DNA of 64,000 nt from Mrakia gelida (GCA_024345305.1 BRON01000008.1:310001-374000), one strand, 5' to 3'. Positions 12,701 to 24,348 are shown, counted from the stretch's first letter. Translations and numbers: made by a program. The notes: generated from the letters alone by a model not told the origin.

Positions 12701-14034
12701 CAACAACCAAAGATCCACCTCCTTGTGATCGACGAGAGGAGTCGAGATATCGGCGTTCCCTTGTTGTTGATGGTAGATGAAGCTGTAGCAAATTATTTCC
12801 CCGAACGAGCGAGTCAGTCGATCCAGAAACGAGAGAAAAGACCAAAGAGGGGGAAGGGCGAGGACTCACAGCTGCTCGAGGAAGTTGATTTTGGCCCTAG
12901 ACTTGGCTTCCATCGAGTTGATTCGCATGAGTCGAGTCTTGAATCTGTTAGATCCAACACCTCCGTCAGTTTGAGAATTCTCTCGCAGCTCTGAGAGAGG
13001 AAAAGGGGACGAACCTGAAGGTCTGGGAAAGCGAGAGGGAGGAAAGGAACGAGAAGGTCAGCTTCACCTCTTCCTTCCTTCTCCTCCTTGCGTCCCTTCC
13101 TCGGGACCTAGACGAAGCGAAGACTTACCTCTGTGTTCATGACGAAAGGTGGTTGCCATCCTTCTGGTGGTACGATCTTACAGATTCCGAACTCCTTTGC
13201 TCCTCCTTCCTCGCCGCACCAACGGATGTACTCCATCGGGTTGTTGAACTCCTCCTTCGAAGGGTAGAACGTCGGAGCCTCCGTCAACCCGAACGCTCGA
13301 GGTTCAGTTCGAGCAGGAGGGATCCTCGGTCCTTTGGTCTTGACCGTTTTGAGATCCAAGGGAGTAGCCTTGGGCAAGGATCTGAAGGCGATGGCTGGGT
13401 TTTTCTGGAGGGAAGGACCTGAAGGGTCGACGATGGCCACGGGTTTCGAGGGAGGAGGAGGAACGACTTCCACGACGGGTACGACCTTGGCTGCTTTGGG
13501 AGCGGGTGGAGAGGGAGGAGGGGAGGTATCTCGTCGAGCTGCATCTACCATTCGAAGGTTGGCGTTCACCTTTGAAGCTCGAGGCGCTCTACCGTTCGTG
13601 GGAGGAGGAGGGGCGACGACGGGAGGAGCGACGCCGCCGTTCGTTGAGCTCGAAGAACTCGAAGAAGCAGCCTTCTTGACCGTAGGAGCAGGAGTCGATC
13701 GAGGTGCTGAACCTGGAAGAGGGAACTTGAGGGCTGAGATGACGGTCGAAGCTGTGTCCAAGTTGGGTCTATTGGGTTCGACGAGAGACCCTCCTCCGTT
13801 CGTGGCAGGAACTCGATTTCTCGAGCCTGCAGGTCGGCCTCGCTTCTTCGAAGGAGTGGACGATCCGTTCGAAGGAACGACCAGAGTCGAAGGGACGGGA
13901 AGAGGAGGTGGCACCGGTGGTGGTGGATCCATAGAGGAAGGACGACGACGATGTGGAAAGGGAGGGAGGGCGAGGAGGGTGGAAGTTGAGGTCGAAACGA
14001 GAGCGACGCCACGAACCTGGAAAGGAGAGCTCAT
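6702..14034 (-). CDS. KDM5: KDM5/Lid2-type JmjC histone H3K4 demethylase
   Basis: Twenty exons: 14034..13129, 13022..13015, 12944..12870, 12782..12665, 12566..12005, 11927..11896, 11801..11735, 11664..11555, 11474..11227, 11150..11053, 10993..10969, 10895..10810, 10738..10491, 10409..10395, 10320..10263, 10187..10097, 10022..8357, 8243..7636, 7554..7458, 7346..6702; 1920 aa, all phases consistent. Domain order: Pro/Ala-rich tail, JmjN (~255-320, [11 protein letters not shown]), ARID (~320-400), PHD1 (~567-625), JmjC (~690-900), C5HC2 zinc finger (~960-1015), PLU-1 helical region, PHD2 (~1435-1485), PHD3 (~1630-1680), disordered tail. Fe ligands are visible: H and E in WHNEDH, and H in YHSGFN. 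Expected reaction: Fe(II)/2-oxoglutarate removal of methyl groups from H3K4 in the nucleus. Exon 2 is only 8 nt and exon 14 only 15 nt. A second in-frame ATG at 13932 (MDPPPP) may be the true start. Only 70 bp separates it from the upstream gene. Confidence 0.93.
8321..8340. repeat. Short GACGC tandem repeat in a KDM5 intron
   Basis: About four copies of the 5-base unit GACGC lie in the intron between KDM5 exons 17 and 18 (8356-8244). Similar GACGCG words recur in many introns of the window. No function can be assigned. Confidence 0.7.
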
Positions 14035-14104
14035 CCGTCGTCGCAGCTCATTTAACTCGAGCAGGTTTTCAAGTGGAACGAAGAAAAAGTGTCCATGTTC
14101 ACAT
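14035..14104. other. Very short tandem intergenic gap, synaptojanin to KDM5
   Basis: Only 70 bp separate the stop codon of the synaptojanin-type gene from the first ATG of KDM5 on the same strand. The upstream 3' untranslated region and the downstream promoter/leader must therefore overlap. Using the alternative KDM5 start at 13932 widens the gap to about 170 bp. Confidence 0.6.
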
Positions 14105-17100
14105 CTAAGCTACAACAGGTTTGCTCGAAACACCCAGAGGATCTAGCGAGTCCGTCGACTCGGACGACCAAGGGTTCCCTGAGCTTCCTCCTCCTCCACC
14201 TCCCTCTCCCGCTGGGAGCTTCGAGATCTCCACGAAATCATCGTCCCCTTCCTTCGAAGACCACCACTGACTTTGCTCCGAGCTCGGAGGAGGCACTGCG
14301 AAAAAGAAAACGGGGAGTCAGCCTGAAGTTCTCGAGGGGAGGGCGAAGCGGAGGCAAAACGGGAGGGAGGAAAGCGAGGAAAGGTGAGCTCACGACCATC
14401 CACCTCGAACGAGTCGACTCTCAGACTCCTCAGCTCCTCCGAGATATCTCCACTCCCGTCCATCTGCTTCAGCAGACCTTGCTTGATCTCAGCCGAGATG
14501 GCAGCCTTCTTTTCCTTGTCGATAATTTGAACGCTGGCCTTGAAAAGACCGAGGACAGGTCGATGATCCGAGGTTCGAAGACCAGCTCGGGCATAGACGA
14601 TTTGTTCCACCTGATAAAACGAGAGATATAGAGTCAGTTTTGAGATAGAGAGACGAGAAAGAAGAGGCAAGCTCACGGATGATCCTCTCCAGAGCACTCG
14701 ATCGGTGTAAGCTGGGATACGAGCCTTCTCGGACGAGTCGTAGTCTAGAAAAACGAACGACAAAAGTGATCAGCGAAGTCTCAGAAGAGGAGGAAAAGAG
14801 GTAGGGCTCACTATCGGTTCCGTTGTCGTACTTGTAGGTAGGTCTGCGAAGAGAAAGAAGCAGAATCAGCGCGATGACTTCGAACCAAACAACGAACGAA
14901 CGAGACGACGAAGCTCACCTAAAGTTGATCTCTCCCTCCTCGTAGTCGCCGAAGACCTCGTTCTTGTCCATAGCTCTCGTGAGCTGAGGAGGAAGAGGCA
15001 AAGATGGTTAGCGGACGAGCTCGCGACAGAGGAGCGGAGGAAGAAAGAAGAACAAACCTGATCAGCGGCGACGAGATGGGTCAGGTTGTCGCTCGAAGCC
15101 AGCTCTCGGGCGTCCTCGTTGGCGAGCTCTATACGGTAGTTGAAGTCTCCAGCCCAGAAGATGATGCTGCATCGCCGAGAAGAGCAAACGTCAGCTCGAG
15201 AGACAACAACCGAACGAAGCGAAGCGAAGGACAAAAAGGAACGAACTCGTGAGACGCGATGGTCTTGCCCTTCTGGAACCTCAGCCCCGAAGCGATGGTC
15301 CAGTAATCGGCATTCCTCTCAGCAACGTTGGTGTGGCCAGCGGCGAAGTGCTGGAGAGACGAAGACGAGTCAGCGAGGAAGTATTAAGAGTTCTCACGAG
15401 AAACGAACGAGCTCACAGCAGTAACGAAGCAAAGCGACGTATCGTAGAAATCCATTCGAATGGCGACTCCTCCCTTGTTTCCAGACATGCCTCGAAGACC
15501 AGTCTGCACGAGAAGAGAGTCGAATGGTCAGCGAGAGAAGCGGTATGTCTCAAATCGCGTCGACCCACCTTCTTCGACGATCCCTCGACTTTCCGAACGG
15601 CCTGAGCGAGCGAGGACTTGATGAGGACGAGGAGGGCTGTTCCGACGAGCTAAACGTCACGAAAAAGGACCATATCAGCCTCTCACTCGATTTGAGGGAC
15701 GAGAGAGAAAGAAAGAGCTCTCACCTGCTCGCTCCGAAGCAAAATGTAGTCGCTCTTCTTGTTGGGTCGATTAGCGAACGTTCCGAGGATGAACTTCTCC
15801 CACATCCTGATCTTCTGAGGGTCGGTCTGAACGATCTGCTGAGCTGTGAGTGGGACGATCTCCTGGAAGGCGATGGAGAAGATGTCGGGTCTGGAGAGGA
15901 AGAAGGAAGCGGGAAGAGGAGTCAGCGAGTGGCCAAGGCGATTCGAGGAAGACGCGACGCAAGGAAACGACTGACTCCTCGTTGCCTGAGAGAGAAGGCG
16001 GCAAAGAAGTCAGTTTGATCGATCGAAGAAGAGGTGAAAGGTGAGGGAAGGAAGGTCGTGCTCACCATTCGCAGAAGGGAAAAGCCAAGGAAGCAGCGAC
16101 TCTCCGGGAGGTTTCCCGTTGAGATTCCAAGTTCCCGAGAAGACGAGGATCTTCTTCGTCGACGAGTACTCTCCAGCTCTGTTTCGAAAGTCAAAACCTC
16201 ATTCAGCTCTCGTTCAAAGAAGGAAGCGAGGGGGAACCGGCTCACCTCTGAAACAAAGTCCTCTTGAGCTGCTGGTTGACGGGATCGAAGATCTCGATCT
16301 GACGTTGATCTGCGAGCATTCCGAGAAGCATGTCGATGGCGACCTGCTTGGACTTGTCGGTGAAGGTGTTGATGTACGCTCTGTAAGAGCAAACCCCAGG
16401 GAAAAGAGGGCAGGTGAGCTTCGAAGCACGAGGTAGAGAGAAAGACGCGACGAGAGCTCGAACGAAGAAAGACGAACCTCCCCACACTCTTGCTAGCATC
16501 ACTCAGCATTCCACCGAGTGTTCTCTTGCCAGATCGAATGAAACTGGTGTTGAGAGCTCCGGTTCCAGCGTAGACTCTGTTCGAACGAAGGCGAAAGGAA
16601 GATCAGCTTCGAGCTTCGAGTTCGCGACTCGAACGCGACTGACCTGGAAAGTTGATCTCCTGTGTCAGCCCAGATGTGCGAATGAGCGGTCCAGAGGTTG
16701 GGGAGGTTGATCCATTGAGGGTTGATCGTTCGAATGAAGTTCTCGAGGACCGTTGCGGAGAGGATCTCGCAGATGACCTGTTCGAGAGGCACAAACGCGA
16801 GAATAAGAGGGGTCAGCGACGCATACTTCGGATAACCGTGAGCAAGAGTGCAGATGAGCTCACGTTCGTTCGATCCAGACTGTCCGATAGAAGGGAATGG
16901 AACGATGATCAGCAACGCGACGCGTCTCTCGTCCTCCCTCGCACCTCTCGATCCTCCGAGCGAAAACTCACCAATCCAAACTATTTCCACCAAGCCAAAC
17001 CAAACCCGTCATCAAGTCAGCACAAACCTCCCTCCATTCATCCCTTCTCTGGTCCCGCCTTCGCCTATCCCAACTCACCAATTCGTCCTAAACACTCCCC

Positions 17101-19043
17101 TCTGCTCCTCGACCACCTCCCCTCCACTCATACTCGTCCACCCAAATTCTTCCAATCCCCTCCTCACCCCTTCCAACCTCCTCACTCCCTCCCGCACACT
17201 CTCCACCCCGTTCACCCTCACGGCAGCATGGAAATCGAAGCTCGTCATGCCGACGAGGGGGGGAGGAGGTTTGGAAGAGGTGTAGCGACGGAGGTGGTCG
17301 CTGTACTGCTGGGTGAGGACGACCTCGTTGTCTTTTTGACCGAGGAGACTGTGGTGAAGCGAAAGGATCGGAGGTCAGAGGCTGATAGACGGGCGGGAGA
17401 GGAAGAAGAATAAAAATCGCGAAGACGAACTTGACAGCGTGAACGGGACCGTAGATCGAGAGGAGCTCGTCGAAATGTTTATCGAAAGCTGGTTGAGAGG
17501 CTTGAGCTGGACGTGTGATCTGAATCTTCTGACCGAAGGCTTGAAGACCTTGTTGCTCCCAGAAGACTGCACGAATCGGGGGTGCGGGGGAGGGAGAAGT
17601 CAGCGAGCGCGTCGCAGTGAGAGCCCCGAGCGAGCGAAAGACTGACCAGGTACACTTCCCCGAACTTGGACCCAGGACATGGTGATGTCTCCGACAGAGA
17701 AGACGGTTTCGGTCTGTTTGGAACGGAAGCCGAGGAGAGGCGTCAGTCGAAGCGACGAAACAAGGGACGCGACCTCTTCGAGCTTACCTCAACGAAAGCA
17801 GCTGCGTTCCCCTCATCATCCACTCCTCTCGTGTTGAACCTCGTTCCCGCTCTCCTCCAACTGAGTCGAGAAACGACAGCGAGGTTGATAGCCTGCCCTC
17901 CAGGCGCGTTGATCACGACGGACGAGACGAAGCCTTGGATCATGGGGATCTGAGGCCGGCGCAACGACGACGGAAGATACAGCGTCAGCCTCTGCTTTCC
18001 CTCTGTCGAGCACTGTTAGACTAAAGGAGAGGGTAAGAAAGGTTCGAAACAACTCACCAAAAACCCACAAACATCAAACTCCTCCCTTTCCTCCTCACTC
18101 TCCAGTCCCTCCCTAAACTCCCTCAACCCTCCGAGCAAAAACTCATTCCACACAAACCTCCTATCCTCCTTCCAGTTCTTCCCCAACAACCCCTCCTCCT
18201 GATGCTCCTTCCCCGCTCCACCCATCGTCTCCACCAAACTCGCCGGCTCTCCTCTCTCCCTCCTGACGCGTTCGTCCAACCTGGAACTGACGTCCCACTC
18301 GCTTCCGGGGTCAGCGAAGTAGAAGGAGCCGTTGTCTAGGATCTTCTTCATCCCTGCGAGGGGGTGTTCGAAGAGGTTTAGAGGGGTGGAGGAGCCTGAG
18401 GAGGTGGAGTAGTAAGAAGAGGAGGAGGAGTCGATGGAGGGGTCGAGGGAGGAGTCGAGGGAGGAGGAGTCCCAGGTTGAGCTGGTGAGGGAGTGGATGG
18501 AGGTGGAGAGGACTTTGGAGATGGGTTCGGGGGAGGAGTTGCTGTTACGAGACAGAGTGCTGAAGTCAGCAACGAACGAAGGTTTGGGAGACGAGCCTCT
18601 CGAAGACGAACGAAGGAAGGGAGTCGAGAGTGAGCTCACCTCGTTCGAGGTCTGACTTCCCCAACTCTACTGGCTCGTTCTACAACGACGAGAAAGACTT
18701 CCTTGTCTGGCGACACACCTGGCCCTGAGTCGAGGGAAGAACCTCCTCCTCCTACGAGACCTACTACTCCTACGATGTCTGCTGGCCAGCGGACGCACTC
18801 GTCGAGCTCGAGGGAGTCTGTGGGGACGAACTCGACCGAGACGAGATGGTGGTTCGTGGGAGATTTCTGACGGAAGAGGAGAGATTTGGGGGAGATGGAG
18901 GAGGAGGGGACGAGAATGAGATGGCGAGGAGAGGTTTTCTTGATGTCTGGGGGAAGCGAGAGAAGGGGAAGAGAGGGAGGTCAGGTCAAGAAGGGAAGCG
19001 AGGAGGGGGCAAGAGGGAGGGAGTTCGACTGACAGAGCTGCAT
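14105..19043 (-). CDS. Synaptojanin-type phosphoinositide phosphatase (Sac1 + 5-phosphatase)
   Basis: Twenty-four exons: 19043..19034, 18946..18640, 18559..18058, 17949..17788, 17713..17647, 17566..17431, 17348..17079, 16980..16972, 16879..16864, 16777..16644, 16576..16478, 16380..16246, 16178..16066, 15985..15976, 15890..15725, 15649..15569, 15503..15417, 15350..15247, 15166..15058, 14983..14919, 14843..14812, 14744..14677, 14610..14394, 14295..14105; 1029 aa, every phase fits. The Sac domain (~1-540) begins MQLYIKKTSPRHLILVP, has GTRFNTRGVDDEGNAA and the catalytic CLDCLDRTN loop. The inositol 5-phosphatase domain (~615-965) shows FSGTWNLNGKPP, FQEIVPL, GMSGNKGGVAIR, FWAGDFNYRIE, RIPAYTDRVLW and SDHRPV. 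Expected to dephosphorylate phosphoinositides such as PI(4,5)P2 at membranes in endocytosis and actin control (yeast Inp51-53 family). The C-terminal tail is short and acidic, ending near LGVSSKPVVA. Several exons are tiny (9, 10, 10, 16 nt). Confidence 0.95.
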
Positions 19044-19437
19044 CTCGAGCGAGGACTCTTCAAGGACAAGAAAGGGAGAGGATGTGTACGCTCTCTTGGC
19101 TTAGCTTAGGTTGGTTTGAAAGCAGGTGTTGAGTTTGATCTCTGGAGAGGCAAGGGAAGGAAGAGGAGGTGAGGTCGGGTGTGTCGGAGGTGACCTTGAT
19201 AAGAAGAGAGCGAGAGCTCAGCTTCCACTGGGGTTCCTCTTCTCTCGACTAGATCTCAGTATATATACGAAGCTCACCTTCTCTGTATGATCTTGTCTGG
19301 GTTGAGGATGGACGTTGCAGGAAGGAAAGGAGGTCCGTCCTCGTCATCCCATCTCTCGAGGGGGATATTTCGAGCTCGTCTTTCCTTCCTCCCCTCCTCT
19401 GGTTCTCTCTTCAACCCATCACACCCCCAAAACGACC
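19044..19437. other. Divergent intergenic region, synaptojanin / FMC1
   Basis: About 390 bp shared by two divergent genes. The plus-strand half becomes pyrimidine-rich toward the FMC1 start. A TATATATA-like element lies near the centre. Confidence 0.5.
19259..19268. promoter_or_regulatory. Possible TATA element in the divergent promoter
   Basis: The palindromic word GTATATATAC stands out in an otherwise GC-rich region. It lies about 170 bp before the FMC1 ATG and about 215 bp before the synaptojanin ATG. Position and symmetry fit a core promoter element, but this rests on sequence appearance only. Confidence 0.3.
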
Positions 19438-19966
19438 ATGTCTGCTCCTCTGAACCACTCGCACGTCTATCGATCCCTGCTGCGAGAATTCAGGCTCTCG
19501 GTCAGTCGTCTTTCTTGAGCTCTCTGCTCTCGCGTCGCTTCTCCTCGAGCTGACCTCCTTCCCTTCCCTCCTCCTTGCAGTCGATTCTCCCTCGTGCGAA
19601 ACGATCTCCAGCTCTTCTCGGCCACCTTCGATCTCTCGTTTACACTCTCCCGTCGCCCTCCTCGGAAGCGTGGTCAGTGAGATCTCTGGAGATCCTCGAG
19701 GTGGGCAAGTTCATGAGAGCTCAGAGGATTCACAAGGTCAGCTCGACGATCTCCTTCTTCTTCTCTCTTGCTACCTTCCCTCAGCCTCTTTCTCTCCTCG
19801 CACCAGCTGACGAGAATCTCCTTCTTTGCTCGTGCATCAGGACCTCCTCGAACGCTACAACCCCACGCACGGCATGACGGTTCAAGAGAGGACGAGAGCG
19901 ACAGCCAGGAGGGTCGGTTTGGACGTCCCGAAGGAGGGCAAACCTATGGGGGTTGATGAGATATGA
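19438..19966 (+). CDS. FMC1: FMC1-like mitochondrial ATP synthase assembly factor
   Basis: Exons 19438..19500, 19581..19736, 19841..19966; 114 aa, all junctions phase 0. It starts MSAPLNHSHVYRSLLREFRLS, matching the N-terminal H-x-[FY]-R-x-LLRE-[LF]-R pattern of the FMC1 / LYR-like family. It continues with KFMRAQRIHKDLLERYNP and ARRVGLDVP near the end, the usual VGL(K/D)xP tail. Length agrees with human FMC1 (about 113 aa). The family assists assembly of the mitochondrial F1 sector. No obvious cleavable presequence apart from basic residues near the N-terminus. Small, divergently placed gene. Confidence 0.8.
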
Positions 19967-20647
19967 GCAGTTCGCATCTCATCCAGCGTTGGGGGAGCAG
20001 TCTCGAAAGAGAGTAGGAGGAGGTAGACGGGAGTCAAAGCTGACGGACGAAGCAGGGGAGAGGCAGGGAGGGAGGGAAGGAAGGAAGGGAAATGAGCTTC
20101 ATCCTTCACTCCTCTCTCGATCTCAGCCCTCCCGCCTTCCCTCGTTCCATATGAGTCTTCGGATCTCGGGTCTTAACTGTTCAACACAGTCCCTCTTCTT
20201 CGATCTTCAGCGACCCTCGTGCGTTCATCAAAGTCGGCGACGACGGTCAGGTGAGCTCCACTTCCCTCTTCCCTCCCCTCGCCTTCCTTCGTCCGTTCTT
20301 TACTTCCGCTGAACCACCATCTTCCCTCTTCTTCTCGTCCGTCGGCGTCTACGGGTCACTCTTCAGTCTTTCACCTTCCTCGGTACCTCAGCCTAAAAGA
20401 AAGTGGGCCACTAGAACGCTTTCAAGCGAGACCACTTCGTGCCTTGGTTCGTACCTTTTCGTTTCTCTGCTTCACTTTCTCGCTTAGCTTCGATCTGGGA
20501 GAACGTCCATATGAGCTCGGAGGCCGAAGGACTGACTTGCCTCGATTCGTTTTCGTAGAACTTCGTCCTTCTCTCCCTCAACCACCACACCTTCTCTCGA
20601 ACCAAACCGAATCGAACCAAACCCACCTCGATCCCGCTTCGCCCACT
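19967..20647. other. Intergenic region and leader of the seven-helix gene
   Basis: About 680 bp. No conserved exon found. The stretch 20440-20647 is open in the frame of the following gene but lacks an ATG with coding character upstream of 20648; it is most likely 5' leader. A spliced leader cannot be excluded (pyrimidine tracts followed by AG occur). Confidence 0.4.
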
Positions 20648-22841
20648 ATGCTCGCCCTCCCCCTCCTCCTCTCCCGATCCCTCGAGCTCGACTCAGCCAT
20701 GAACGAGAGCATGGAAGTCGCCTGGCCTCCTCCCATCGTCGTCCCTAGTGCAGGGATGCAGACGACCATGCTCACCCTGAGGTGTATCTCGGCTGGGCTT
20801 TGCTTGATCTTGTTCGCTACGATCGTTTGTTCGAGCTCGGTGAGTACAGGTCTTTCTTTCTTCTCCCTCCTCTCTGTTCTCGTTTGGTGCGTCGACGTAG
20901 GGGTGAGGGTAGGAGGAAGAGCGAGGAACAAGAGAGAGCGAGAGCTGACTTCCCTCCTCCTGCCTCGGTGCTTTGCTCGTTCGTGTTCATCCTTTTTAGA
21001 TCAAGCGACACTCGTTCGTTGGGAACTACCTTCTCCTCCTCTCCGTTGGTACTATGGGGAGCCTCATCGTGCGTCCCTTCTCTCTTCTCTTCACACTCTT
21101 CTCTTGCCTCTCTAGACACGTCGCTGATCTTTCTCGTCTCGGCGCATCTCTCACAGACCCTCATCAACGCCAGCGGGGACATCGTTCAGTATCCGATCCT
21201 CAACGTCGCCTACGTTCAAGCTTCCTCTCTCTTTGGGTGGGGGATCGTTCTGGCTTTCGTGAGTCTACTGTGTCTGGGAGGAAGACGAGGAGCCAAGGCT
21301 CGACTGACTTGTTTGGCTCGATTTTTGCGACCAGTCCGATCTGCTTCTCGCTTGCCTCGTTCGTACTTCTGTTCTTCTCTTCGCTCCGAATCGAAGTCTC
21401 GCTAACCGATCTTTCTTCCCTTATCTAGATGCTCCTCAAGACCCTACCCAAAGAGCTGTGGGACGTCTCGCCTTGGGTCGACACGCGAGCTTTCGAGAGA
21501 TCCGTCAGTCCACCTCGCCCTCTCCCTCCTCTCTCCCTCCCGTCGTCTCCCACTGACCCTCTCTTATTCTTCACCTCGATCAGATCAACATCGCACCCTG
21601 GGCAATCTGGATCATCTTCTTCTGCGCTGGGTTGGGAGTGAGTCCCGAACCAAACCAAACCCTCGTCGCGTCGTCGAAGACGGACTCGAGCTGACCCTTC
21701 CTTTTTCTCCAGCTCTCCATCAGCACCGCGGGCCACGCCATTGGACACACCGACGTCTTCTGCGTGATCAATCTTCCCAACGTCAAGTACTTCTGGAACT
21801 GGACGGTGGTGATCTTGCTTTCGTTGACGGTTCTGGTCGACAGTTCGTTCCTCTTTCTCTCTCCCTTCTTCCGACCATCGCCTCTCTTATTTCCCATGAC
21901 AGTTTCTAACTCCCACTTTTCCCTTCGTCCCTCCCTCTCTCATCTTCTCTTCATTCAGTCATCATGGCCATCCTCCTCCTCCGAACCCGCCTTCGAGCCC
22001 GATCTGTTCTCCTTCAAGTCGGTCCCGCTCGATCTCGATCCTCCCAACACATCCCTCGTCTCTCCTCTACCCAACTCTCCCGACCTTCCATCCATATCCC
22101 TCCAACGATCAACATCCCTCCTTCGGACTCGTTCGACAAGAACAACAAATGGAGCCCGTCGCAGCTGAGCGGACTCGCGGTTCGAGTCGTCGCTCTCGGA
22201 GCTTACTTCATCGTCAACGCTGTCCTCGAGGCTTTGGTCATCAGTGGAGGGATGCTCAGGGAGAGGGTCGTGGTTTACGAGTCGACTCGTGAGTCCGCTG
22301 CTTGTCTTGCCCCTCTCGTCTCGTCTCGTCGCTCGACCGAGCTGAACCGCCCCTTCGTTCCTTTGTTCTTCTCTCCTTGCTCTCGTCCGCAGGCGGTCTC
22401 ATCATCTTCATCATCTTCTCCTCCCAACACGACATCCACACCGTCTACACCTCCACTCTCCTCTCCCTCCTCTCCCACCTCCCTTACTCCTCCCGCTTCC
22501 TTCCCGCCTCCTCCACTTCAACCTACCAAACCCAACCCCCTACTCCCTCCCGACCAAGCTGCAGCACCAAGACCTCCGGCTCCTCTCTTGACCTCGAGAA
22601 ACAAGGCGACGGCTACTCAACCAACTCTGGGTCGGAGCCCGAAAGCGACGCGAGTACGATGATCCTCGAGACGGCTGCTAGGGTCGGAAGGAACTCGTTC
22701 TTCACTCAGAGACCGTTCGTGCTTCCTGGTGAGAATGGGAACGGAAGGAATAAGAGTGCGTGTACGCTGGCGGAGGAGGGGGGGGAGAGGAAGGGAGGCG
22801 TGAAAATTACGGTTGAGGTGGAGAGGTTTGAGGAGGATTGA
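20648..22841 (+). CDS. Seven-transmembrane protein of unknown function
   Basis: Exons 20648..20839, 21000..21068, 21157..21258, 21429..21503, 21584..21637, 21713..21842, 21959..22288, 22393..22841; 466 aa, phases consistent. Seven hydrophobic segments are visible: around LRCISAGLCLILFATIV, YLLLLSVGTMGSLI, ASSLFGWGIVLAFMLL, WAIWIIFFCAGLGLSI, WTVVILLSLTVLVDIIMAI, VRVVALGAYFIVNAVLEAL and GLIIFIIFSS. A short N-terminal outside region precedes helix 1, and a ~120-residue Ser/Pro-rich, then acidic, tail follows helix 7 (DLEKQGDGY, NSGSEPESDAS). This topology resembles fungal GPCR-like proteins, but I recognise no pheromone-receptor, Git3 or opsin signature; a retinal-binding lysine motif is not evident. 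An alternative second exon end (GTACTA donor near 21044) was considered; the chosen junction has the better branch point. Plasma-membrane receptor-like protein by inference. Confidence 0.75.
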
Positions 22842-24348
22842 GTCGCGTGGTTGTTCTTGCCTGCTTTCCTTTCCCTCCCTTGAGTCGGTTGGTTCCGTTC
22901 CTTTCTTTTAATATGTAGCTAGTAGGTCATTCCTTTCGTGTCGTCTCTCAATCGTCCTCCTTTCGATCTCGTTGTAGTTCCGTTCTCCCATCCCTCTCTC
23001 GCACACGCCTCGCTGTTTTACGTTCTTTGTTTTGCTTTCCGTTGGTGGGTTCGAGGCTGATGATCGTACATGCGTCGTCGCTCCTTCTCCTCTCTCTACG
23101 GTGTCCTGCGCGAGGAGCTGGCGAAAGTAGAACTCTCGCTTCGTCCCTTGAGGTCGAAGGCACTTCAAGCGAATCGAAAGCGACGCGTCTTTTTCAGCTC
23201 GTCTTATTCCTCCTTCAAGTCTCAGCTTCACTCGTTCCTCTTCCCGGAAGCTGCATTCATGGAGGCAGGTATCGCGTACGACTCTTCAAGTATCGACGGT
23301 TCCCTGGAAGAGAAAGAAAAGCGACTATTTCGAGGAGGAGGGACGCGTCGCGGTGCTCTCGAGCCTCCTCGTCGAGTTCACTGTGCAGACTTTTAGTCTA
23401 TTCAGCGTCTGAGGTGTACCGGATGATTTCTCTCCATCCCCAGGGTGGATCGGGAGCTCACCAAGAGCTTCGCAAGAGTGCGTCGGACCGAGGGAGGACG
23501 CGTCGCGGGATGCGAGAAAGAGACGAGTAACTTCGGTCGCAGACCTTACGTTGCTGCAGGATGGATCGGAGGCCAAGGGTAGGACTTCTTACCACCTCTA
23601 AAGCTCTGGCCGACCTTCTCTGAAGCTTCCTTGATCTGAAGCTCGACTGAAGCAGAAAACGAGGCGGCCGAGAGGGGAGACTCTCCCAGTGCTGCTGTTC
23701 GACCCGTTCAAAAAAGAGCAGACTCAGAGATAGACATGCGTATCTTTCAGCTTGGGTTTCCTCTTCGAGAAAGGATTTTCTTTTCTCCCAGATTTCTTGA
23801 AGATCTAAATGCGAGGGGGTGATCGAGGGTGGGCCAGGGGGAAAGGGTCCGTTGTGCTTTCTTGCTCTCGAGCTCTTGCTAACAACCAACCCAACGACCT
23901 CCTGGATCAGCAAATCTTCTCCTTCCTTTCTTCCCCGCCTCAAGACCTCTCTCCCCTCCACCTCTCTACCAGGTTTCCCTCTTGCAACAAGTCGCTGGAC
24001 GGCTTCAGAGCCCGCCGAAAGGAAAAGAAGGAGGTGCGTGCCAGCTCTCCTCCCTCCCTTCTCGCTGGTTCTTTCTCCATCGTCCTGACTTACACGACCT
24101 CTCTATCTTTTCCTACAAACTCTCTAAACTACCCACTCACCTCTACTACCCTCGTTAATCCTCCTCGCTCTTCGGACTCTCGTTCTCTCGCCGTCGAACT
24201 CTCGCAAGGTCCCCAAACTCGCTTCAACCTCCTCCCTCCTCCGAGCTCCCTCCCTCTCGACCCTCCCTCCTTCAATCTATACGAAACCCGACATAACGAC
24301 TACAGGAGGCTCCCTCTCTCCCCTCCTCCTCTCCCTCCCCCCCTCACC
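22842..24348. other. Long intergenic region upstream of class IV chitin synthase
   Basis: About 1.5 kb with no supported coding exon. The first ~100 bp are the T-rich 3' end of the previous gene. The last ~450 bp (23900-24348) are CT-rich and probably 5' leader of the chitin synthase. A GTGCGT donor near 24033 and a CTACAG acceptor near 24305 could bound a leader intron (weak). Words ACGCGTC(G) occur at about 23181, 23341 and 23500. Open frames on both strands here show no family signal. Confidence 0.4.

Noticed and set aside
21044..21115. Alternative intron in the seven-helix gene (GTACTA donor, CTCTAG acceptor)
   Set aside because: It would also keep frame, but the GTGCGT donor at 21069 with a CTGAT branch motif and TCACAG acceptor at 21156 fits the splice pattern of neighbouring introns better.
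23809..24348. Open frame extending upstream of the class IV chitin synthase
   Set aside because: It is out of frame with the conserved protein and consists of CT-rich leader translating to Ser/Pro/Leu runs. The ATG at 24349 begins the conserved frame.
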